A DNA stretch of 64,000 bases from Streptomyces eurocidicus (GTDB taxonomy: Bacteria; Actinomycetota; Actinomycetes; Streptomycetales; Streptomycetaceae): positions 186,001 to 250,000 of the forward strand of contig NZ_LGUI01000001.1 of NCBI RefSeq assembly GCF_002891295.1, in the 5' to 3' direction. The notes beneath the pieces are model-generated. The model made no database searches. It was not told the origin of the DNA and saw only the letters and a list, made by a program, of their open reading frames with translations. Positions 1 to 10,189 of this stretch are shown here, one piece after another. Within the stretch, counting starts at the first letter, position 1. Each line of letters begins with the position of its first letter. Both the position numbers and the translations under genes were made by a program.

Positions 1-349
1 GCGGCCAGCAGCTGCTTGCGGAAGAAGAAGCTGGGCGGCAGGCCGTTCTGCAGGGCCTTGATCTGGGAGGCGGAGTAGACCATGACCAGGCCCAGCACGG
101 TGATCAGCAGGGAGCCGCCGAGCACCAGGTAATAGGCGGTCAGCGGCCGGTCCCAGGCGCGCTTGGCACGGATGTGCAGGGTCTTGAGCCCGCCCAGCAC
201 GGTGCCGCGGGGCGGCCGGCGGCCGGGCCGCCCCGCCACGGGCCCCGCCGGGCGGGGCGCCCGGACGGGCCGGGGCGCGCGGCGGGCCCGCGCAGGGCCG
301 TCCAGGCGTCCCGGGGGCCCCGGGGGGCTGCGGTGTGGCCGGCGTGCAT
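1..349 (-). CDS. ftsW: FtsW, septal peptidoglycan glycosyltransferase (partial, probable frameshift)
   Basis: SEDS-family glycosyltransferase that polymerises septal peptidoglycan with its partner FtsI. The part in the window encodes the cytoplasmic N-terminus and the first membrane segments, including TAYYLVLGG and VMVYSASQIKALQNG, then leaves at base 1. In the FtsW frame the only starts are GTG at 239 and GTG at 200, both without a good ribosome site. An ATG at 349 has a GGAGGG site 7 nt upstream but lies in a neighbouring frame; one missing base near the G run at 209-212 would join the two. I therefore give the gene as starting at 349 with a probable single-base loss. It is the last gene seen of the wall cluster, 56 nt after murD. 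Identity is sure, the start is not. Confidence 0.85.
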
Positions 350-405
350 CCGGGTGTCCCTCCGCTCGAGTCCCGCGCCGCCCGTCCGCGCCCGGGCCCG
401 GGCGG

Positions 406-1869
406 CTACGCGTCCGTGTCGCGGCCCGCCGCGAGCGCGTGGACCGCCTCGGCGAATGCCTCGCCGCGCTTGTTGTAGTTGACGAACATGTCCATCGAGG
501 CGCACGCCGGGGCCATGAGCACGGTGTCCCCCGGTCCGGCGAGCCGGGCCGCTTCGCGGACCGCTTCGGCCATCGCACCAGTGTCGGTCCGGTCGAGGTC
601 GACCACCGGCACATCCGGGGCGTGTCGCGCCAGCGCTTCACCGATCAGGGCGCGGTCGGCGCCCATCAGGACGACGCCGCGCAGCCGCTTCGCCGACCGG
701 GTCACGAGGTCGTCGAAGGTGGCACCCTTGGCGAGGCCGCCGGCGATCCAGACGATGGACTCGTAGGCCGCCAGGGACGCCTCGGCGGCGTGCGTGTTGG
801 TGGCCTTGGAGTCGTCCACGTACGCGACGCCGTCGACGTCCGCGACATGGGCGATCCGGTGGGCGTCCGGGCGGAAGGCGCGCAGGCCCTCCCGGACGGC
901 CGCGGGCTGCACGCCGAAGGCGCGGGCCAGGGCGGCGGCCGCGAGGGCGTTGGCGATGTTGTGCGGGGCGGCCGGCTTGATGTCGGCGACCTCGGCGAGC
1001 TCCTGGGCGTTCTTCTGCCGGTCGGCCACGAAGGCCCGGTCGACGAGGAGGCCGTCGACCACGCCGAGCTCGGAGACCGCGGGGGCGCCGAGGGTGAAGC
1101 CGATGGCGCGGCAGCCCTCCTCGACGTCGGCCTCGCGGACCAGGTGCTCGGTGCGGGGGTCCGCCGTGTTGTAGACGCAGGCCACCTGGTTGCCCTCGAA
1201 GACCCGGCCCTTGTCGGCGGCGTACGCCTGCATCGAGCCGTGCCAGTCGAGGTGGTCGGGGGCGAGGTTGAGGACGGCCCCGGAGTGGGCGCGGACCGAC
1301 GGCGCCCAGTGCAGCTGGTAGCTGGAGAGCTCCACGGCCAGGACGTCGTAGGGCTCCGCGCCCGGGGCGTCCTGGGCGAGCACGACGTCGACGATCGGTG
1401 TGCCGATGTTGCCGACGGCGGCGGTGCGCAGCCCCGCGGCCGTGAGGATCGAGGCCAGCATCTGCACGGTGGTGGTCTTGCCGTTGGTGCCGGTGACCGC
1501 GAGCCAGGGGGCGGCGTTCTCGCCGCGCAGCCGCCAGGCGATCTCGACGTCGCCGACCACGTCCACGCCGGCCGCGGCGGCGGCCGCGAAGAGCGGGCTG
1601 TCGGGGCGCCAGCCGGGCGAGGTGACGACCAGGTCCGTGCCCTCGGGCAGGGTCTCGGCGTCGGCGAGGCGGACGGTGACGCCCTCGGCGCCGAGCGCGG
1701 CGGCGCGCTCGCGCAGCGCCTCGCCGTCGCCGCCGTCGACCACGGTCACCCGGGCGCCGAGGCCGGCCAGGGCGCGGGCGGCGCTGACGCCGCTCACCCC
1801 GAGGCCGGCCACGGTGATGTGCTTGCCGCTCCAGGCGGCGGGGCCGGAGGGGCCGGAAAGGGGGGTCAC
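406..1869 (-). CDS. murD: UDP-N-acetylmuramoyl-L-alanine:D-glutamate ligase
   Basis: Cytoplasmic ATP-dependent ligase adding D-glutamate to UDP-MurNAc-L-Ala. About 487 residues, normal for the family. It begins with a Rossmann-like segment ([10 protein letters not shown]), has the Mur-ligase P-loop [10 protein letters not shown], the central motif [13 protein letters not shown] and the C-terminal domain with YVDDSKATN. The GTG at 1869 overlaps the mraY stop as GTGA, the usual coupling in this cluster; an ATG at 1884 would add five residues. It lies between mraY and ftsW in the standard order. Confidence 0.95.
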   Translation of the reverse strand: MTPLSGPSGPAAWSGKHITVAGLGVSGVSAARALAGLGARVTVVDGGDGEALRERAAALGAEGVTVRLADAETLPEGTDLVVTSPGWRPDSPLFAAAAAAGVDVVGDVEIAWRLRGENAAPWLAVTGTNGKTTTVQMLASILTAAGLRTAAVGNIGTPIVDVVLAQDAPGAEPYDVLAVELSSYQLHWAPSVRAHSGAVLNLAPDHLDWHGSMQAYAADKGRVFEGNQVACVYNTADPRTEHLVREADVEEGCRAIGFTLGAPAVSELGVVDGLLVDRAFVADRQKNAQELAEVADIKPAAPHNIANALAAAALARAFGVQPAAVREGLRAFRPDAHRIAHVADVDGVAYVDDSKATNTHAAEASLAAYESIVWIAGGLAKGATFDDLVTRSAKRLRGVVLMGADRALIGEALARHAPDVPVVDLDRTDTGAMAEAVREAARLAGPGDTVLMAPACASMDMFVNYNKRGEAFAEAVHALAAGRDTDA

Positions 1870-2930
1870 TTGATGGCCAGCCATCCCGCGTAGAAGATTC
1901 CGAGTCCGACGGCGACGCACAGGCCCTGGATGATCCAGAACCGGACCACCACAAGGACCTCGCTCCACCCCTTGAGTTCGAAGTGGTGCTGGAGCGGAGC
2001 CATCCGGAAGACCCGCTTACCGGTGAGGCGGAAGGAGCCGACCTGGATCACCACGGACATGGTGATCAGGACGAACAGACCGCCGAGGAGGGCGAGCAGC
2101 ATCTCCGTGCGGGAGCAGATCGCCAGGCCCGCGAGGGCGCCGCCGAGGGCGAGCGAGCCGGTGTCGCCCATGAAGATCTTGGCGGGCGAGGTGTTCCACC
2201 ACAGGAAGCCGAAGCAGGAGCCCATCAGCGCCGAGGCGACGACCGCGAGGTCGAGCGGGTCGCGGACCTCGTAGCAGGCGGCGCCGGCGGTCAGCGGGTT
2301 GCCGCAGGACTGGCCGTGCTGCCAGGTGCCGATGAAGACGTAGGCGCCGAAGACCATCACGGAGGCGCCGGTGGCGAGGCCGTCGAGGCCGTCGGTGAGG
2401 TTCACGCCGTTCGACATCGCGAGGATCATGAACAGCGCCCAGACCACGAAGATCACGGGGCCGACGGACCAGCCGAAGTCCTGGGTGAAGGACAGCTTGG
2501 TGGAGGCCGGGGTCTGGCCCCGGGTGTCCGCGAACTGCAGCGCCAGCACGGCGAAGGCGATGCCGACGATCAGCTGGCCGGCCATCTTGGCCTTGGCGCG
2601 CAGGCCCAGGCTGCGCTGCTTGACGATCTTGATGTAGTCGTCGAGGAAGCCGACCAGGCCCATGCCCGCGGTCAGGAACAGCACCAGCAGACCGGAGAAG
2701 GTCGGCTCGTGGCTGGTGATGACCTTGGTCAGGGCGTAGGCGATGAGCGTGGCGAGGATGAAGGCGATGCCACCCATGGTGGGCGTGCCCTTCTTCCCCG
2801 CGTGGCCGCGCGGGCCGTCGTCGCGGATGAACTGGCCGTAGCCCTTGCGGGCCAGGAACTTGATCAGCAGCGGGGTGCCGACGAGGGTCAGGACCAGACC
2901 GATGACACCCGCGAAGAGGATCTGGTTCAT
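1866..2930 (-). CDS. mraY: Phospho-N-acetylmuramoyl-pentapeptide transferase MraY
   Basis: Integral membrane enzyme that moves phospho-MurNAc-pentapeptide to undecaprenyl phosphate, giving lipid I. 354 residues with about ten hydrophobic segments. Family signatures are visible: KKGTPTMGG near residue 46, GFLDDYIK near 115, [13 protein letters not shown] near 175 and the late motif [11 protein letters not shown] near 313. The ATG shares one base with the murF stop (TGATG) and the stop overlaps the murD start, so translation of the three is probably coupled. Confidence 0.97.
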   Translation of the reverse strand: MNQILFAGVIGLVLTLVGTPLLIKFLARKGYGQFIRDDGPRGHAGKKGTPTMGGIAFILATLIAYALTKVITSHEPTFSGLLVLFLTAGMGLVGFLDDYIKIVKQRSLGLRAKAKMAGQLIVGIAFAVLALQFADTRGQTPASTKLSFTQDFGWSVGPVIFVVWALFMILAMSNGVNLTDGLDGLATGASVMVFGAYVFIGTWQHGQSCGNPLTAGAACYEVRDPLDLAVVASALMGSCFGFLWWNTSPAKIFMGDTGSLALGGALAGLAICSRTEMLLALLGGLFVLITMSVVIQVGSFRLTGKRVFRMAPLQHHFELKGWSEVLVVVRFWIIQGLCVAVGLGIFYAGWLAIK

Positions 2931-4351
2931 CAGCCCCGGACCTCGCCCTCGCGCTCGAGCAGCTGCTGCGCGACCCGCTCCAGGCCGACCGACCTGGACG
3001 CCTTCACCAGCACGACGTCACCCGGGCGCAGCTCGCTGCGCAACAGGTCGACCGCCGCCTGCGTGTCGGACACGTGCACCGACTCCTCACCCCACGAACC
3101 CTCGTTATAGGCGCCCATCCGCAGCCAGGCCGCTTCCCTGCCCCCGACTGCCACGAGCTTGCTGACGTTGAGCCGGACGGCGAGCCGTCCGACCGCGTCG
3201 TGCTCGGCGAGGGCCTCCTCGCCGAGCTCGGCCATCGGACCGAGCACGGCCCACGTACGGCCCCCGCGCGCCGAGGCGGCTTCGCCCATGGCGGCCAGCG
3301 CGCGCAGCGCGGCTCGCATGGATTCGGGGTTCGCGTTGTAGGCGTCGTTGACGATCGTCACGCCGTCCGCACGCTCGGTGACCTCCATCCGCCAGCGGGA
3401 GAGCTGGCCCGCCCCGGAGAGCGCGGAGGCGATCTCGTGCGCGGGCATGCCCAGCTCATGGGCGACGGCGGCGGCGGCGAGCGCGTTCGACACGTGGTGC
3501 TCACCGTACAGCCGCATGGTCACGTCCCCGCACCCGGTGGGTGTGTGAAGCGTGAAGGAGGGCTGTCCGGTCGCGGTGAGGCGGACCTTCTCGGCGCGCA
3601 CGTCGGCGTCGGCGGACTCGCCGAAGAGGACGACGCGGGCCTTGGTGCGCGCGGCCATGGCGCGGACCAGGGGGTCGTCGGCGTTGAGGACGGCGACGCC
3701 GCCGGCCTCGGCGGCGGGCAGGGCCTCGACCAGCTCGCCCTTGGCGACGGCGATCTGCTCCCGGCCGCCGAACTCGCCGACGTGGGCGGTCCCGACGTTG
3801 AGGACGAGGCCGACGCGCGGCGGGGTGATCTCGGTGAGGTAGCGGATGTGGCCGATTCCGCGCGCTCCCATTTCCAGCACCAGGGTGTCGGTGCCGGCGT
3901 CGGCGGAGAGCGCGGTGAGCGGCAGGCCGATCTCGTTGTTGAGCGAGCCGGGGGTCCAGACCGTGGGGCCGAGGCGCTGCAGCAGCTGCGCGATCAGGTC
4001 CTTGGTGCTGGTCTTGCCGGCCGAGCCGGTGAGCGCGACGACGGTGGTGCCGAGCTTCTCCACGACGGCGCGGGCGAGGGCGCCGAGGGCCGTGACGACG
4101 TCGTCGACGACGATCGCGGGGACGCCCACGGGGCGGGTGGCCAGCACGGCCGCGGCGCCGGCGGCGACGGCGCGCTCGGCGTAGTCGTGGCCGTCGACGT
4201 GGTCCCCGGGCAGCGCGGCGAAGAGGCTGCCGGGCCGTACCTCACGGGAGTCGATGACGACCGGGCCGTCGGCCGTACGGCCCGGGTCCGGTATGTCGTG
4301 CTGCTGCCCGCCGACAATCGCGGCGATCTCGGCGAGGGACAGAGCGATCAC
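2930..4351 (-). CDS. murF: UDP-N-acetylmuramoyl-tripeptide:D-Ala-D-Ala ligase
   Basis: Adds the D-Ala-D-Ala dipeptide to the UDP-MurNAc-tripeptide in the cytoplasm. 473 residues. The P-loop is [10 protein letters not shown] near residue 108, followed by NNEIGLPLT; the central domain carries VLEMGARG and [12 protein letters not shown], and the C-terminal domain [11 protein letters not shown]. It starts with GTG preceded by a GGAGG site 9 nt away. The gap of 65 nt to murE is the widest inside murE-murD but shows no terminator. Confidence 0.96.
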   Translation of the reverse strand: MIALSLAEIAAIVGGQQHDIPDPGRTADGPVVIDSREVRPGSLFAALPGDHVDGHDYAERAVAAGAAAVLATRPVGVPAIVVDDVVTALGALARAVVEKLGTTVVALTGSAGKTSTKDLIAQLLQRLGPTVWTPGSLNNEIGLPLTALSADAGTDTLVLEMGARGIGHIRYLTEITPPRVGLVLNVGTAHVGEFGGREQIAVAKGELVEALPAAEAGGVAVLNADDPLVRAMAARTKARVVLFGESADADVRAEKVRLTATGQPSFTLHTPTGCGDVTMRLYGEHHVSNALAAAAVAHELGMPAHEIASALSGAGQLSRWRMEVTERADGVTIVNDAYNANPESMRAALRALAAMGEAASARGGRTWAVLGPMAELGEEALAEHDAVGRLAVRLNVSKLVAVGGREAAWLRMGAYNEGSWGEESVHVSDTQAAVDLLRSELRPGDVVLVKASRSVGLERVAQQLLEREGEVRG

Positions 4352-4416
4352 TGAGATTTACCTCCGGCCGTTCGGGAGAGCTTCCGGGGGGAGGGTTGTG
4401 CGCGCATGGCGGTCTG

Positions 4417-6105
4417 TCATCCCTGGTCGTTCCGGTGCTTGGTCGACGGGCCCGGCCGCACGGCCTCGATGGCCTCGCGCAGCACCTGGCGGTCGTCGAA
4501 GGGGCGTACGACTCCGGCGATGTCCTGGCCTTGTTCATGGCCCTTGCCCAGGACGAGGACGGCGTCGCCGGGCTCGGCGCGGGCGACCGCGGCGGCGATG
4601 GCGTCGGCCCGCTCCTCCGCGAGGAGGACCGTGCCGCGCTCGTGGGCCGGCACCTCGGCGGCGCCCGCGAGCATGCTGGCGAGGATCGCGAGGGGATCCT
4701 CGGAGCGGGGGTTGTCGGAGGTCAGCACGGCCGTGTCGGCGAGCCGGGCCAGGGCGGCGCCCATCGGGGCGCGCTTGGTCCGGTCGCGGTCGCCGCCGCA
4801 GCCGAGCACCGCGTGGATGCGGCCTTCGGTGACCTTGCGCAGGGCCCGGAGAACCGATTCGACGGCGTCGGTCTTGTGGGCGTAGTCGACGACGGCCAGA
4901 TAGGGCTGGCCCGCGTCGACGCGCTCCAGCCGGCCGGGCACGCCGGGGACGGCGGCGACGCCGTCGGCGGCGGTCTGCGGGTCGGCCCCGGCGACGACGA
5001 GGGCGGTGATGGCGGCCAGGGCGTTGGCCACGTTGAACGGGCCGGCCAGCGGGGACCGGGCCCGGACCCGCTCGCCGTTCGGGCCGAGGACGGTGAAGAC
5101 CGAGTCGAAGGGGCCGGTCTCGACGTCGGCGGCGCGCCAGTCGGCGTCGGGGCGGCCCTCGGCGGAGAAGGTGGTGACCGGGACCTCGGAGGCGCCCTCG
5201 GCGAGCCTGCGGCCGTACTCGTCGTCGAGGTTGACGACGCCGACGCGGCTGCGGGCCTTGGTGAAGAGCTCCGCCTTGGCCTGGAAGTAGTCCTCCATGC
5301 CCGTGTGGAACTCCATGTGCTCCGGGCTGAGGTTGTTGAAGACCGCGACGTCGAAGACGCAGCCGTCGACGCGGCCGAGCACCAGGGCGTGGCTGGAGAC
5401 CTCCATGGCGACCGAGCGGACGCCGCGCTCGCGCATCACGGCGAAGAGCGCCTGGAGGTCGGTGGCCTCGGGGGTGGTGCGCTCGGACTTGATCCGCTCG
5501 TCGCCGATGCGGGACTCGACGGTGCCGATGAGGCCGGTGAGCCCGCCCATGGCCTTGAGGCCGCCCTCGATGAGGTAGGCGGTGGTGGTCTTGCCGGAGG
5601 TTCCGGTGATGCCGATCTGGAGCAGGTCGCGGCCCGGCTGTCCGTAGATCGTCGCCGCGAGCTCGCCCATCCGGCCGCGCGGGTCGGCGACGGTGAGGAC
5701 GGGCAGACCGGTGGCCGCGGCGCGGTCGGCGCCCGCCGGGTCGGTCAGCACGGCGACGGCGCCGAGGCCGGCGGCCTGGGCGGCGAAGTCCGCGCCGTGG
5801 AAGCGGGCGCCGGGCAGGGCGGCGTAGACGTCGCCCGGCCGCACGGCCCGTGAGTCGTGGGTGATCCCGGTGACGTCGGCGTCACCCGGGGCGCCGATGC
5901 CCAGCTGACCGGCCAGCTCCGCGAGGGGCGCGGGGCGGACATGGGTGGGGCGGGGCGCTCCCGGGTGTACGGCGGGGGCGTCCTGGGTGGTGGGGGACTG
6001 ATCAGCGTGTGGCACGGCGGTGAGCGTACCGGGCGGACCCGCCCCGTCGCGAAGCGAGGGGCGGTCCGGGCCGCGGTTCCCGGGATCGGGAGTGATGGTC
6101 GTCAC
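4417..6105 (-). CDS. murE: UDP-N-acetylmuramoyl-tripeptide synthetase MurE
   Basis: Adds diaminopimelate to UDP-MurNAc-L-Ala-D-Glu. 562 residues; the first roughly 60 form a Pro-rich extension before the conserved N-terminal domain (THDSRAVRPGDVYAALPG). The P-loop is GITGTSGKTTT and the C-terminal motif TSDNPRSEDP contains the DNPR sequence typical of diaminopimelate-adding MurE enzymes (lysine-adding ones differ here). In streptomycetes the substrate is expected to be LL-DAP, which the sequence alone cannot prove. The ATG at 6105 is 13 nt after the ftsI stop. Confidence 0.95.
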   Translation of the reverse strand: MTTITPDPGNRGPDRPSLRDGAGPPGTLTAVPHADQSPTTQDAPAVHPGAPRPTHVRPAPLAELAGQLGIGAPGDADVTGITHDSRAVRPGDVYAALPGARFHGADFAAQAAGLGAVAVLTDPAGADRAAATGLPVLTVADPRGRMGELAATIYGQPGRDLLQIGITGTSGKTTTAYLIEGGLKAMGGLTGLIGTVESRIGDERIKSERTTPEATDLQALFAVMRERGVRSVAMEVSSHALVLGRVDGCVFDVAVFNNLSPEHMEFHTGMEDYFQAKAELFTKARSRVGVVNLDDEYGRRLAEGASEVPVTTFSAEGRPDADWRAADVETGPFDSVFTVLGPNGERVRARSPLAGPFNVANALAAITALVVAGADPQTAADGVAAVPGVPGRLERVDAGQPYLAVVDYAHKTDAVESVLRALRKVTEGRIHAVLGCGGDRDRTKRAPMGAALARLADTAVLTSDNPRSEDPLAILASMLAGAAEVPAHERGTVLLAEERADAIAAAVARAEPGDAVLVLGKGHEQGQDIAGVVRPFDDRQVLREAIEAVRPGPSTKHRNDQG

Positions 6106-6118
6106 GGCCGCCGCCGGA

Positions 6119-8074
6119 TCACTCGCCGTCGTAGCCGACCGGCAGCCGCGGGGGCTGGGTGCCGGACGGCGGTACCTGGAGGGTCTTCAGGGCGAACTCC
6201 ATCACCTGCTTGTAGACGGGACCGCAGATCTGGCCGCCGAAGTAACTCCCCTTGGTGGGGTTCTGGATGGCGCAGTAGACGGTGATCCGCGGCTGGTCGG
6301 CGGGGGCGAAGCCGGCGAAGGAGGCGGTGTACCCGTGGTAGCGCCCGGTGACCGGATCCACCCGGTTGGAGGTGCCGGTCTTGCCCGCGACGCGGTAGCC
6401 GGGGATCTTCGCCTTGGTGCCGGTGCCCTCGCGGTCGTCGACCACGGACTCCAGCATGTCCCGGAGGCTCTTGGCGGTCTTCCCGCTCACCACCCGGGTG
6501 CGCGGCGGGGTGGGCGCGGGGGTGAAGCGGCCGTCGGGGCCCTTGGTGCCGCGGACGAGGGTGGGCTGCACGCGCTGGCCGCCGCCCGCGATCGTGGAGT
6601 AGACGGACGCGGCCTGGACGGCGTTGAGGGACAGGCCCTGGCCGAAGGGGATGGTGTACTGCTGGGAGGCGCTCCACTTCCCCGGGTCGGCGAGGATGCC
6701 GGGGGTCTCGCCCGGGAAGCCGAGCCCGGTGGGCTCGCCGATGCCGAACTTCCGCAGGTACGAGTGGAGGACCCGGTTGGCCTGCGACTGGTCCTTGCCG
6801 AGCTGTTCGGCGGCCAGGATGGTGCCGATGTTGCTGGACTTGGCGAGCACGCCGTTGAGCGTGAGGTGCCAGGTGGCGTGGTCGATGTCGTCGGCGAAGG
6901 CCCGGTCCGCGCGCGGCAGCCGGTTGGGCACCTCGACCCGGGTCTCCGGGGTGGCGGCGCCCTCCTCCAGGACGGCGGCCATGGTCATGACCTTGCTGAC
7001 GCTGCCCGGTTCGTAGGCGTCCTGGAGGGCGGCGTTGCCCAGGGAGCCGCTGTCGGCGTGGGCGAGGTCGTTGGGGTCGTAGCCGGGGGCGTTGGCCATG
7101 GCGAGGATCTCGCCGGAGCGGGTGTCCTGGACGACGACGTAGCCGCGGTCGGCCCCGGACTCCTCCACCTGGCGGGCGATGGCGCTCTGGGCCGCCCACT
7201 GGATGTCCCGGTCGATGGTCAGCTCGACCTGGGAGCCGGGCACGGCGGGCTGTTCCTTGACGTCGCCGGTGGGCACCTGGCGGCCGCCGGACTGGGCGTA
7301 GACGAGCTTGCCGTCCCGGCCGGCCAGCACCTTGTCCAGCTGGGCCTCGATGCCACCGCCGCCGCGGCCCTCGGCGTTCACAAAGCCCAGTATCCCCGAG
7401 GCGAGCCCGCCGTTGGGGTAGACGCGCTTGCTGTGCGGCTCGCGGTTGATGCCGGCGAGGACGTCGCCGGTGCCCTTCTTCTTCGCCGCCCCGGCCGCCG
7501 AGCGCTTCTTGAGCTCCTTGACGCGGGTCCAGGTCTTGGGGGTCTGCTGGCGGGCGAGCACCACGTACTTCGACTTGGGGTTGGCCGTGAGCTTCCGCTC
7601 CAGCACGTCCGGGCTCTGGTCCAGGACCGGGGCGAGCAGCTCGGCGGCCCGCCGGGCCGCGCCCTCGGACTTGATGCGGTCGGGGGTGAGCAGGTCGGGC
7701 GCGGCCGTGATGTCGTAGGCGTCGACGGTGGTGGCGAGGGCCACCCCGGTGCGGTCGGTGATGGTGCCGCGCTCGGCGGCCAGGGTCACCGGGATGTAGC
7801 GGTTGACATTGGCGCGGGCCGCGTACGCGCTGGCGTCGAACGCCTGCACCTGGAGCAGCCGCACGGTGAAGGCCAGCAGGACGAGCGCGAGCCCCAGGCC
7901 GACCATGCGCAGCCGGGGCCGGGGGCTGCCGAGCCGGAGCGGCAGGGAGCCGGCCCGGGGGCGGGCGGCGGGCGGGCCGGCGACCGGGCGGGGGCCGTGC
8001 GGCGCGCGCGGGCCGGGCACGCCGCGGCGGGGTCCGGGCTGCCTGGGGGGCCGGCCTCCGGGGGTCTGCGGCAC
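6119..8074 (-). CDS. ftsI: Septal transpeptidase, class B penicillin-binding protein FtsI
   Basis: Monofunctional class B PBP that cross-links septal peptidoglycan. 651 residues: a basic, Pro-rich cytoplasmic tail of about 50 residues, one membrane segment (VGLGLALVLLAFTVRLLQV), a dimerisation domain and the transpeptidase domain. The three active-site motifs are present: SxxK in PGSVSKVMT, SxN in LAKSSNIGT, and KTG in VAGKTGTSN. The GTG at 8074 has an AGGTGA-type site about 6 nt upstream. As printed, the frame runs without a stop back into ftsL; this is explained under ftsL as a lost base, not as a fusion. Confidence 0.95.
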   Translation of the reverse strand: MPQTPGGRPPRQPGPRRGVPGPRAPHGPRPVAGPPAARPRAGSLPLRLGSPRPRLRMVGLGLALVLLAFTVRLLQVQAFDASAYAARANVNRYIPVTLAAERGTITDRTGVALATTVDAYDITAAPDLLTPDRIKSEGAARRAAELLAPVLDQSPDVLERKLTANPKSKYVVLARQQTPKTWTRVKELKKRSAAGAAKKKGTGDVLAGINREPHSKRVYPNGGLASGILGFVNAEGRGGGGIEAQLDKVLAGRDGKLVYAQSGGRQVPTGDVKEQPAVPGSQVELTIDRDIQWAAQSAIARQVEESGADRGYVVVQDTRSGEILAMANAPGYDPNDLAHADSGSLGNAALQDAYEPGSVSKVMTMAAVLEEGAATPETRVEVPNRLPRADRAFADDIDHATWHLTLNGVLAKSSNIGTILAAEQLGKDQSQANRVLHSYLRKFGIGEPTGLGFPGETPGILADPGKWSASQQYTIPFGQGLSLNAVQAASVYSTIAGGGQRVQPTLVRGTKGPDGRFTPAPTPPRTRVVSGKTAKSLRDMLESVVDDREGTGTKAKIPGYRVAGKTGTSNRVDPVTGRYHGYTASFAGFAPADQPRITVYCAIQNPTKGSYFGGQICGPVYKQVMEFALKTLQVPPSGTQPPRLPVGYDGE

Positions 8075-8078
8075 AGCG

Positions 8079-8734
8079 TCACCTGCCGGTGATCGGGATG
8101 GGCGGGTTGTCCGGCTGGGCCGGCACGGTCGGGGCGGCGGTGCCGGTCGCTGCCCATGGTGCCGGTGGTGCGGCCGGTGCGGGGGGTACCGACACGGCCG
8201 GGGCGGGCACGGACTGCGGGCGGGGGGTGCGGCCGGGGCCGCGGGGACCTGCCCGCCCGGGGGGACCGAAGCGGCCGACGGGCCCGCGGGAGCGGTGTTC
8301 GCGGGGGCCCGGGCCGCCGGGGCGGCCTGGTCCGCCGAGGGGGCCAGGGGCGTGGTCCAGCCCGTGGTGTCCATGGCGCCGGCCGGGGCCGGGGCGCCGC
8401 GGACGGTGCCGTCGGGGCCGAGGAAGGCGGGGTTGCCGCCGGGGATCATGCCCAGCTCCCGGGCGCGCCGCTCCACGGCGTCGGGGGCGGCGAGCCGGTC
8501 GACCTCCTGCTGGAGGGCCTGCTGCTCGTCGGTGAGCTCGGTGGTCTCGCGCTGGAGCCGGGTGAGGTCGAAGGAGCCCTGGTTGAGGGAGGAGTTCAGG
8601 AGCAGCAGCGAGATCAGCCCGGAGCCGAGCAGCACCACCACCAGCAGGACGAACGGGGTGCGTTTCGCCCCGGCCGGGCCCACGACGCGCAGCCGGCCGA
8701 GCCGGGCGCCCCGGCCGCGGGCCGCGGGGGTCAT
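8079..8734 (-). CDS. ftsL: FtsL-like septum protein (apparent single-base frameshift)
   Basis: Small bitopic division protein expected to join the FtsQLB complex. It has a basic N-terminus, one membrane segment ([20 protein letters not shown]) and a coiled coil ([20 protein letters not shown]), then a long Pro/Ala-rich tail. The ATG overlaps the rsmH stop as ATGA. In the printed sequence the frame stays open into ftsI, but after about residue 165 it turns into Arg/His-rich nonsense. The neighbouring frame gives a natural Pro/Ala tail ending in [11 protein letters not shown] and a TGA at 8079-8081, just before the ftsI GTG. Adding one base in the G run 8222-8227 joins the two parts (about 218 residues). 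Confidence 0.85.
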
Positions 8735-9690
8735 GCGGCTTCCTCCCGGATGCGCTCGGCGCCGCGCAGCCGGGCGGGGGCGGCCCGCCGGTTCTCGGCG
8801 ACCTCCTCCTCGGTGGGCAGCTCCGCGCCGCGGGTGAGCAGCTTCAGCCGGGGCTGGTAGCGCTCGGGCACGACGGGCAGGCCGGGGGGCGCGGTGGTGG
8901 CGGCGCCGGCGGCGAAGACCTGCTTCACGATGCGGTCCTCCAGCGACTGGTAGGAGAGCACGGCGATCCGGCCGCCGACGGCGAGGGCGGCCACGGCGGC
9001 GGGGATGGCGGCCTCGACGCTGGCCAGCTCGGCGTTGACCTCGATGCGCAGGGCCTGGAAGGTGCGCTTGGCGGGGTTGCCGCCGTGCCGCTTGGCGGCC
9101 TGCGGGAGGGCGTCGCGGATGAGCTCGACGAGCCGGGCGCTGTTGGCGAAGGGCTCCTTGGCGCGCTCCTTCACCACGGCCTCGACGATCCGCTTGGCCT
9201 GCTTCTCCTCGCCGTAGCTGCGCAGGATGCGGACCAGGTCGCCGGGGGCGTACGTGTTGAGGACGTCGGCCGCGCTGATGCCGGTGGTCTGGTCCATCCG
9301 CATGTCCAGGGGCGCGTCCTGGGCGTAGGCGAAGCCGCGGTCGGCCTCGTCCAGCTGCATGGAGGAGACGCCGAGGTCGAAGAGGACGCCCTGGACGCGG
9401 GGGACGCCGAGCCGCGCCAGGACGTCGGGCAGCTCGTGGTAGACGGCGCGGACCAGGGTGGCGCGGTCGCCGAAGGGGGCCAGCCGCTCGCCGGCCAGCG
9501 CGAGGGCGGTGGGGTCGCGGTCGAGGGCGACGAGCCGGGCCTCCGGGAACCGGGTGAGCAGCGCCTCGCTGTGGCCGCCCGCGCCCAGGGTGCAGTCGAC
9601 GACGACCGCGCCGGGCTCGGTGAGAGCGGGAGCGAGCATGTCCAGGCAGCGCTGGAGCATGACGGGGACGTGTCGCGCGTTGCTGCTCAT
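8731..9690 (-). CDS. rsmH: 16S rRNA (cytosine(1402)-N(4))-methyltransferase RsmH
   Basis: SAM-dependent methyltransferase modifying C1402 of 16S rRNA in the decoding centre (old name MraW). 319 residues. It starts with [12 protein letters not shown], has the SAM-binding motif [14 protein letters not shown] and ends with a family-typical region around [19 protein letters not shown]. The ATG at 9690 has an AGAAGGG ribosome site. It is the first gene of the division cluster; the next start overlaps its stop by 4 nt. No mraZ gene is visible upstream. Confidence 0.96.
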   Translation of the reverse strand: MSSNARHVPVMLQRCLDMLAPALTEPGAVVVDCTLGAGGHSEALLTRFPEARLVALDRDPTALALAGERLAPFGDRATLVRAVYHELPDVLARLGVPRVQGVLFDLGVSSMQLDEADRGFAYAQDAPLDMRMDQTTGISAADVLNTYAPGDLVRILRSYGEEKQAKRIVEAVVKERAKEPFANSARLVELIRDALPQAAKRHGGNPAKRTFQALRIEVNAELASVEAAIPAAVAALAVGGRIAVLSYQSLEDRIVKQVFAAGAATTAPPGLPVVPERYQPRLKLLTRGAELPTEEEVAENRRAAPARLRGAERIREEAA

Positions 9691-10189
9691 GCGCCCTTCT
9701 GAGATTCGGCCCGGTTCGGCGTGTGCACGGCGAATCCGGAGGGGGCGCGGGGCGCACGTACCGCCGGGTCCCCACCCGCCCCGAGGGGAAGCGGCCGGTC
9801 TGGCACCGGGGAAGTGACGCCAGGCGACCGGGGAGCGGGAGGAGGCCGAGAGGTACGTCCGCGTCGCGCACGTGTTTGGGTTTTTTGGATCCAAGGGGAG
9901 CGTGGGGCCTCCCACTTCGCGCCACTTTAGTCCACTCGTCCCCCCGGTCAACCAACCGGAGAGCGCGTCCCGGCGTGGGCGCGGGGCGTGTACGGAGCGC
10001 TCCGGGCGGACTCCCGGGCGGCGCTTCGGGCGACCGGGTGTGATCTTGGCCGGCGCGTCCGGCGCGCCCCTCACCCGTACGGCGGCAGACCCCGCTGAGC
10101 TGTGGCTTACCTCACAGGAGGGCACGTCAGAGGTATTTTGTCGGCGCTGGAACGGGCCTGCGGGCCGTTCGCCGACTACCTTCGTTCAC
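9691..10189. other. Divergent intergenic region, rsmH / carbonic anhydrase
   Basis: About 500 nt between divergent genes. It holds the rsmH promoter candidate at 9924-9951 and a long rsmH leader that includes a T-rich stretch near 9887-9896. No conserved small ORF was recognised. For the rightward gene no clear -10/-35 pair was found. Confidence 0.5.
9924..9951 (-). promoter_or_regulatory. Candidate promoter of the division/cell-wall cluster
   Basis: On the minus strand, TTGACC (9946-9951) and TAAAGT (9924-9929) are separated by 16 nt, a fair match to a housekeeping sigma-70 (HrdB) promoter. Transcription would start near 9917 and leave an untranslated leader of about 225 nt before rsmH. No other convincing promoter was seen in this gap, but the call rests on sequence pattern only. 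Confidence 0.5.

Noticed and set aside
163..1893. Long plus-strand open frame opposite murD
   Set aside because: It is rich in Gly/Arg/Val repeats without any domain and mirrors a well-supported gene; long antisense frames are normal in very G+C-rich DNA. The same applies to similar frames opposite most genes here.
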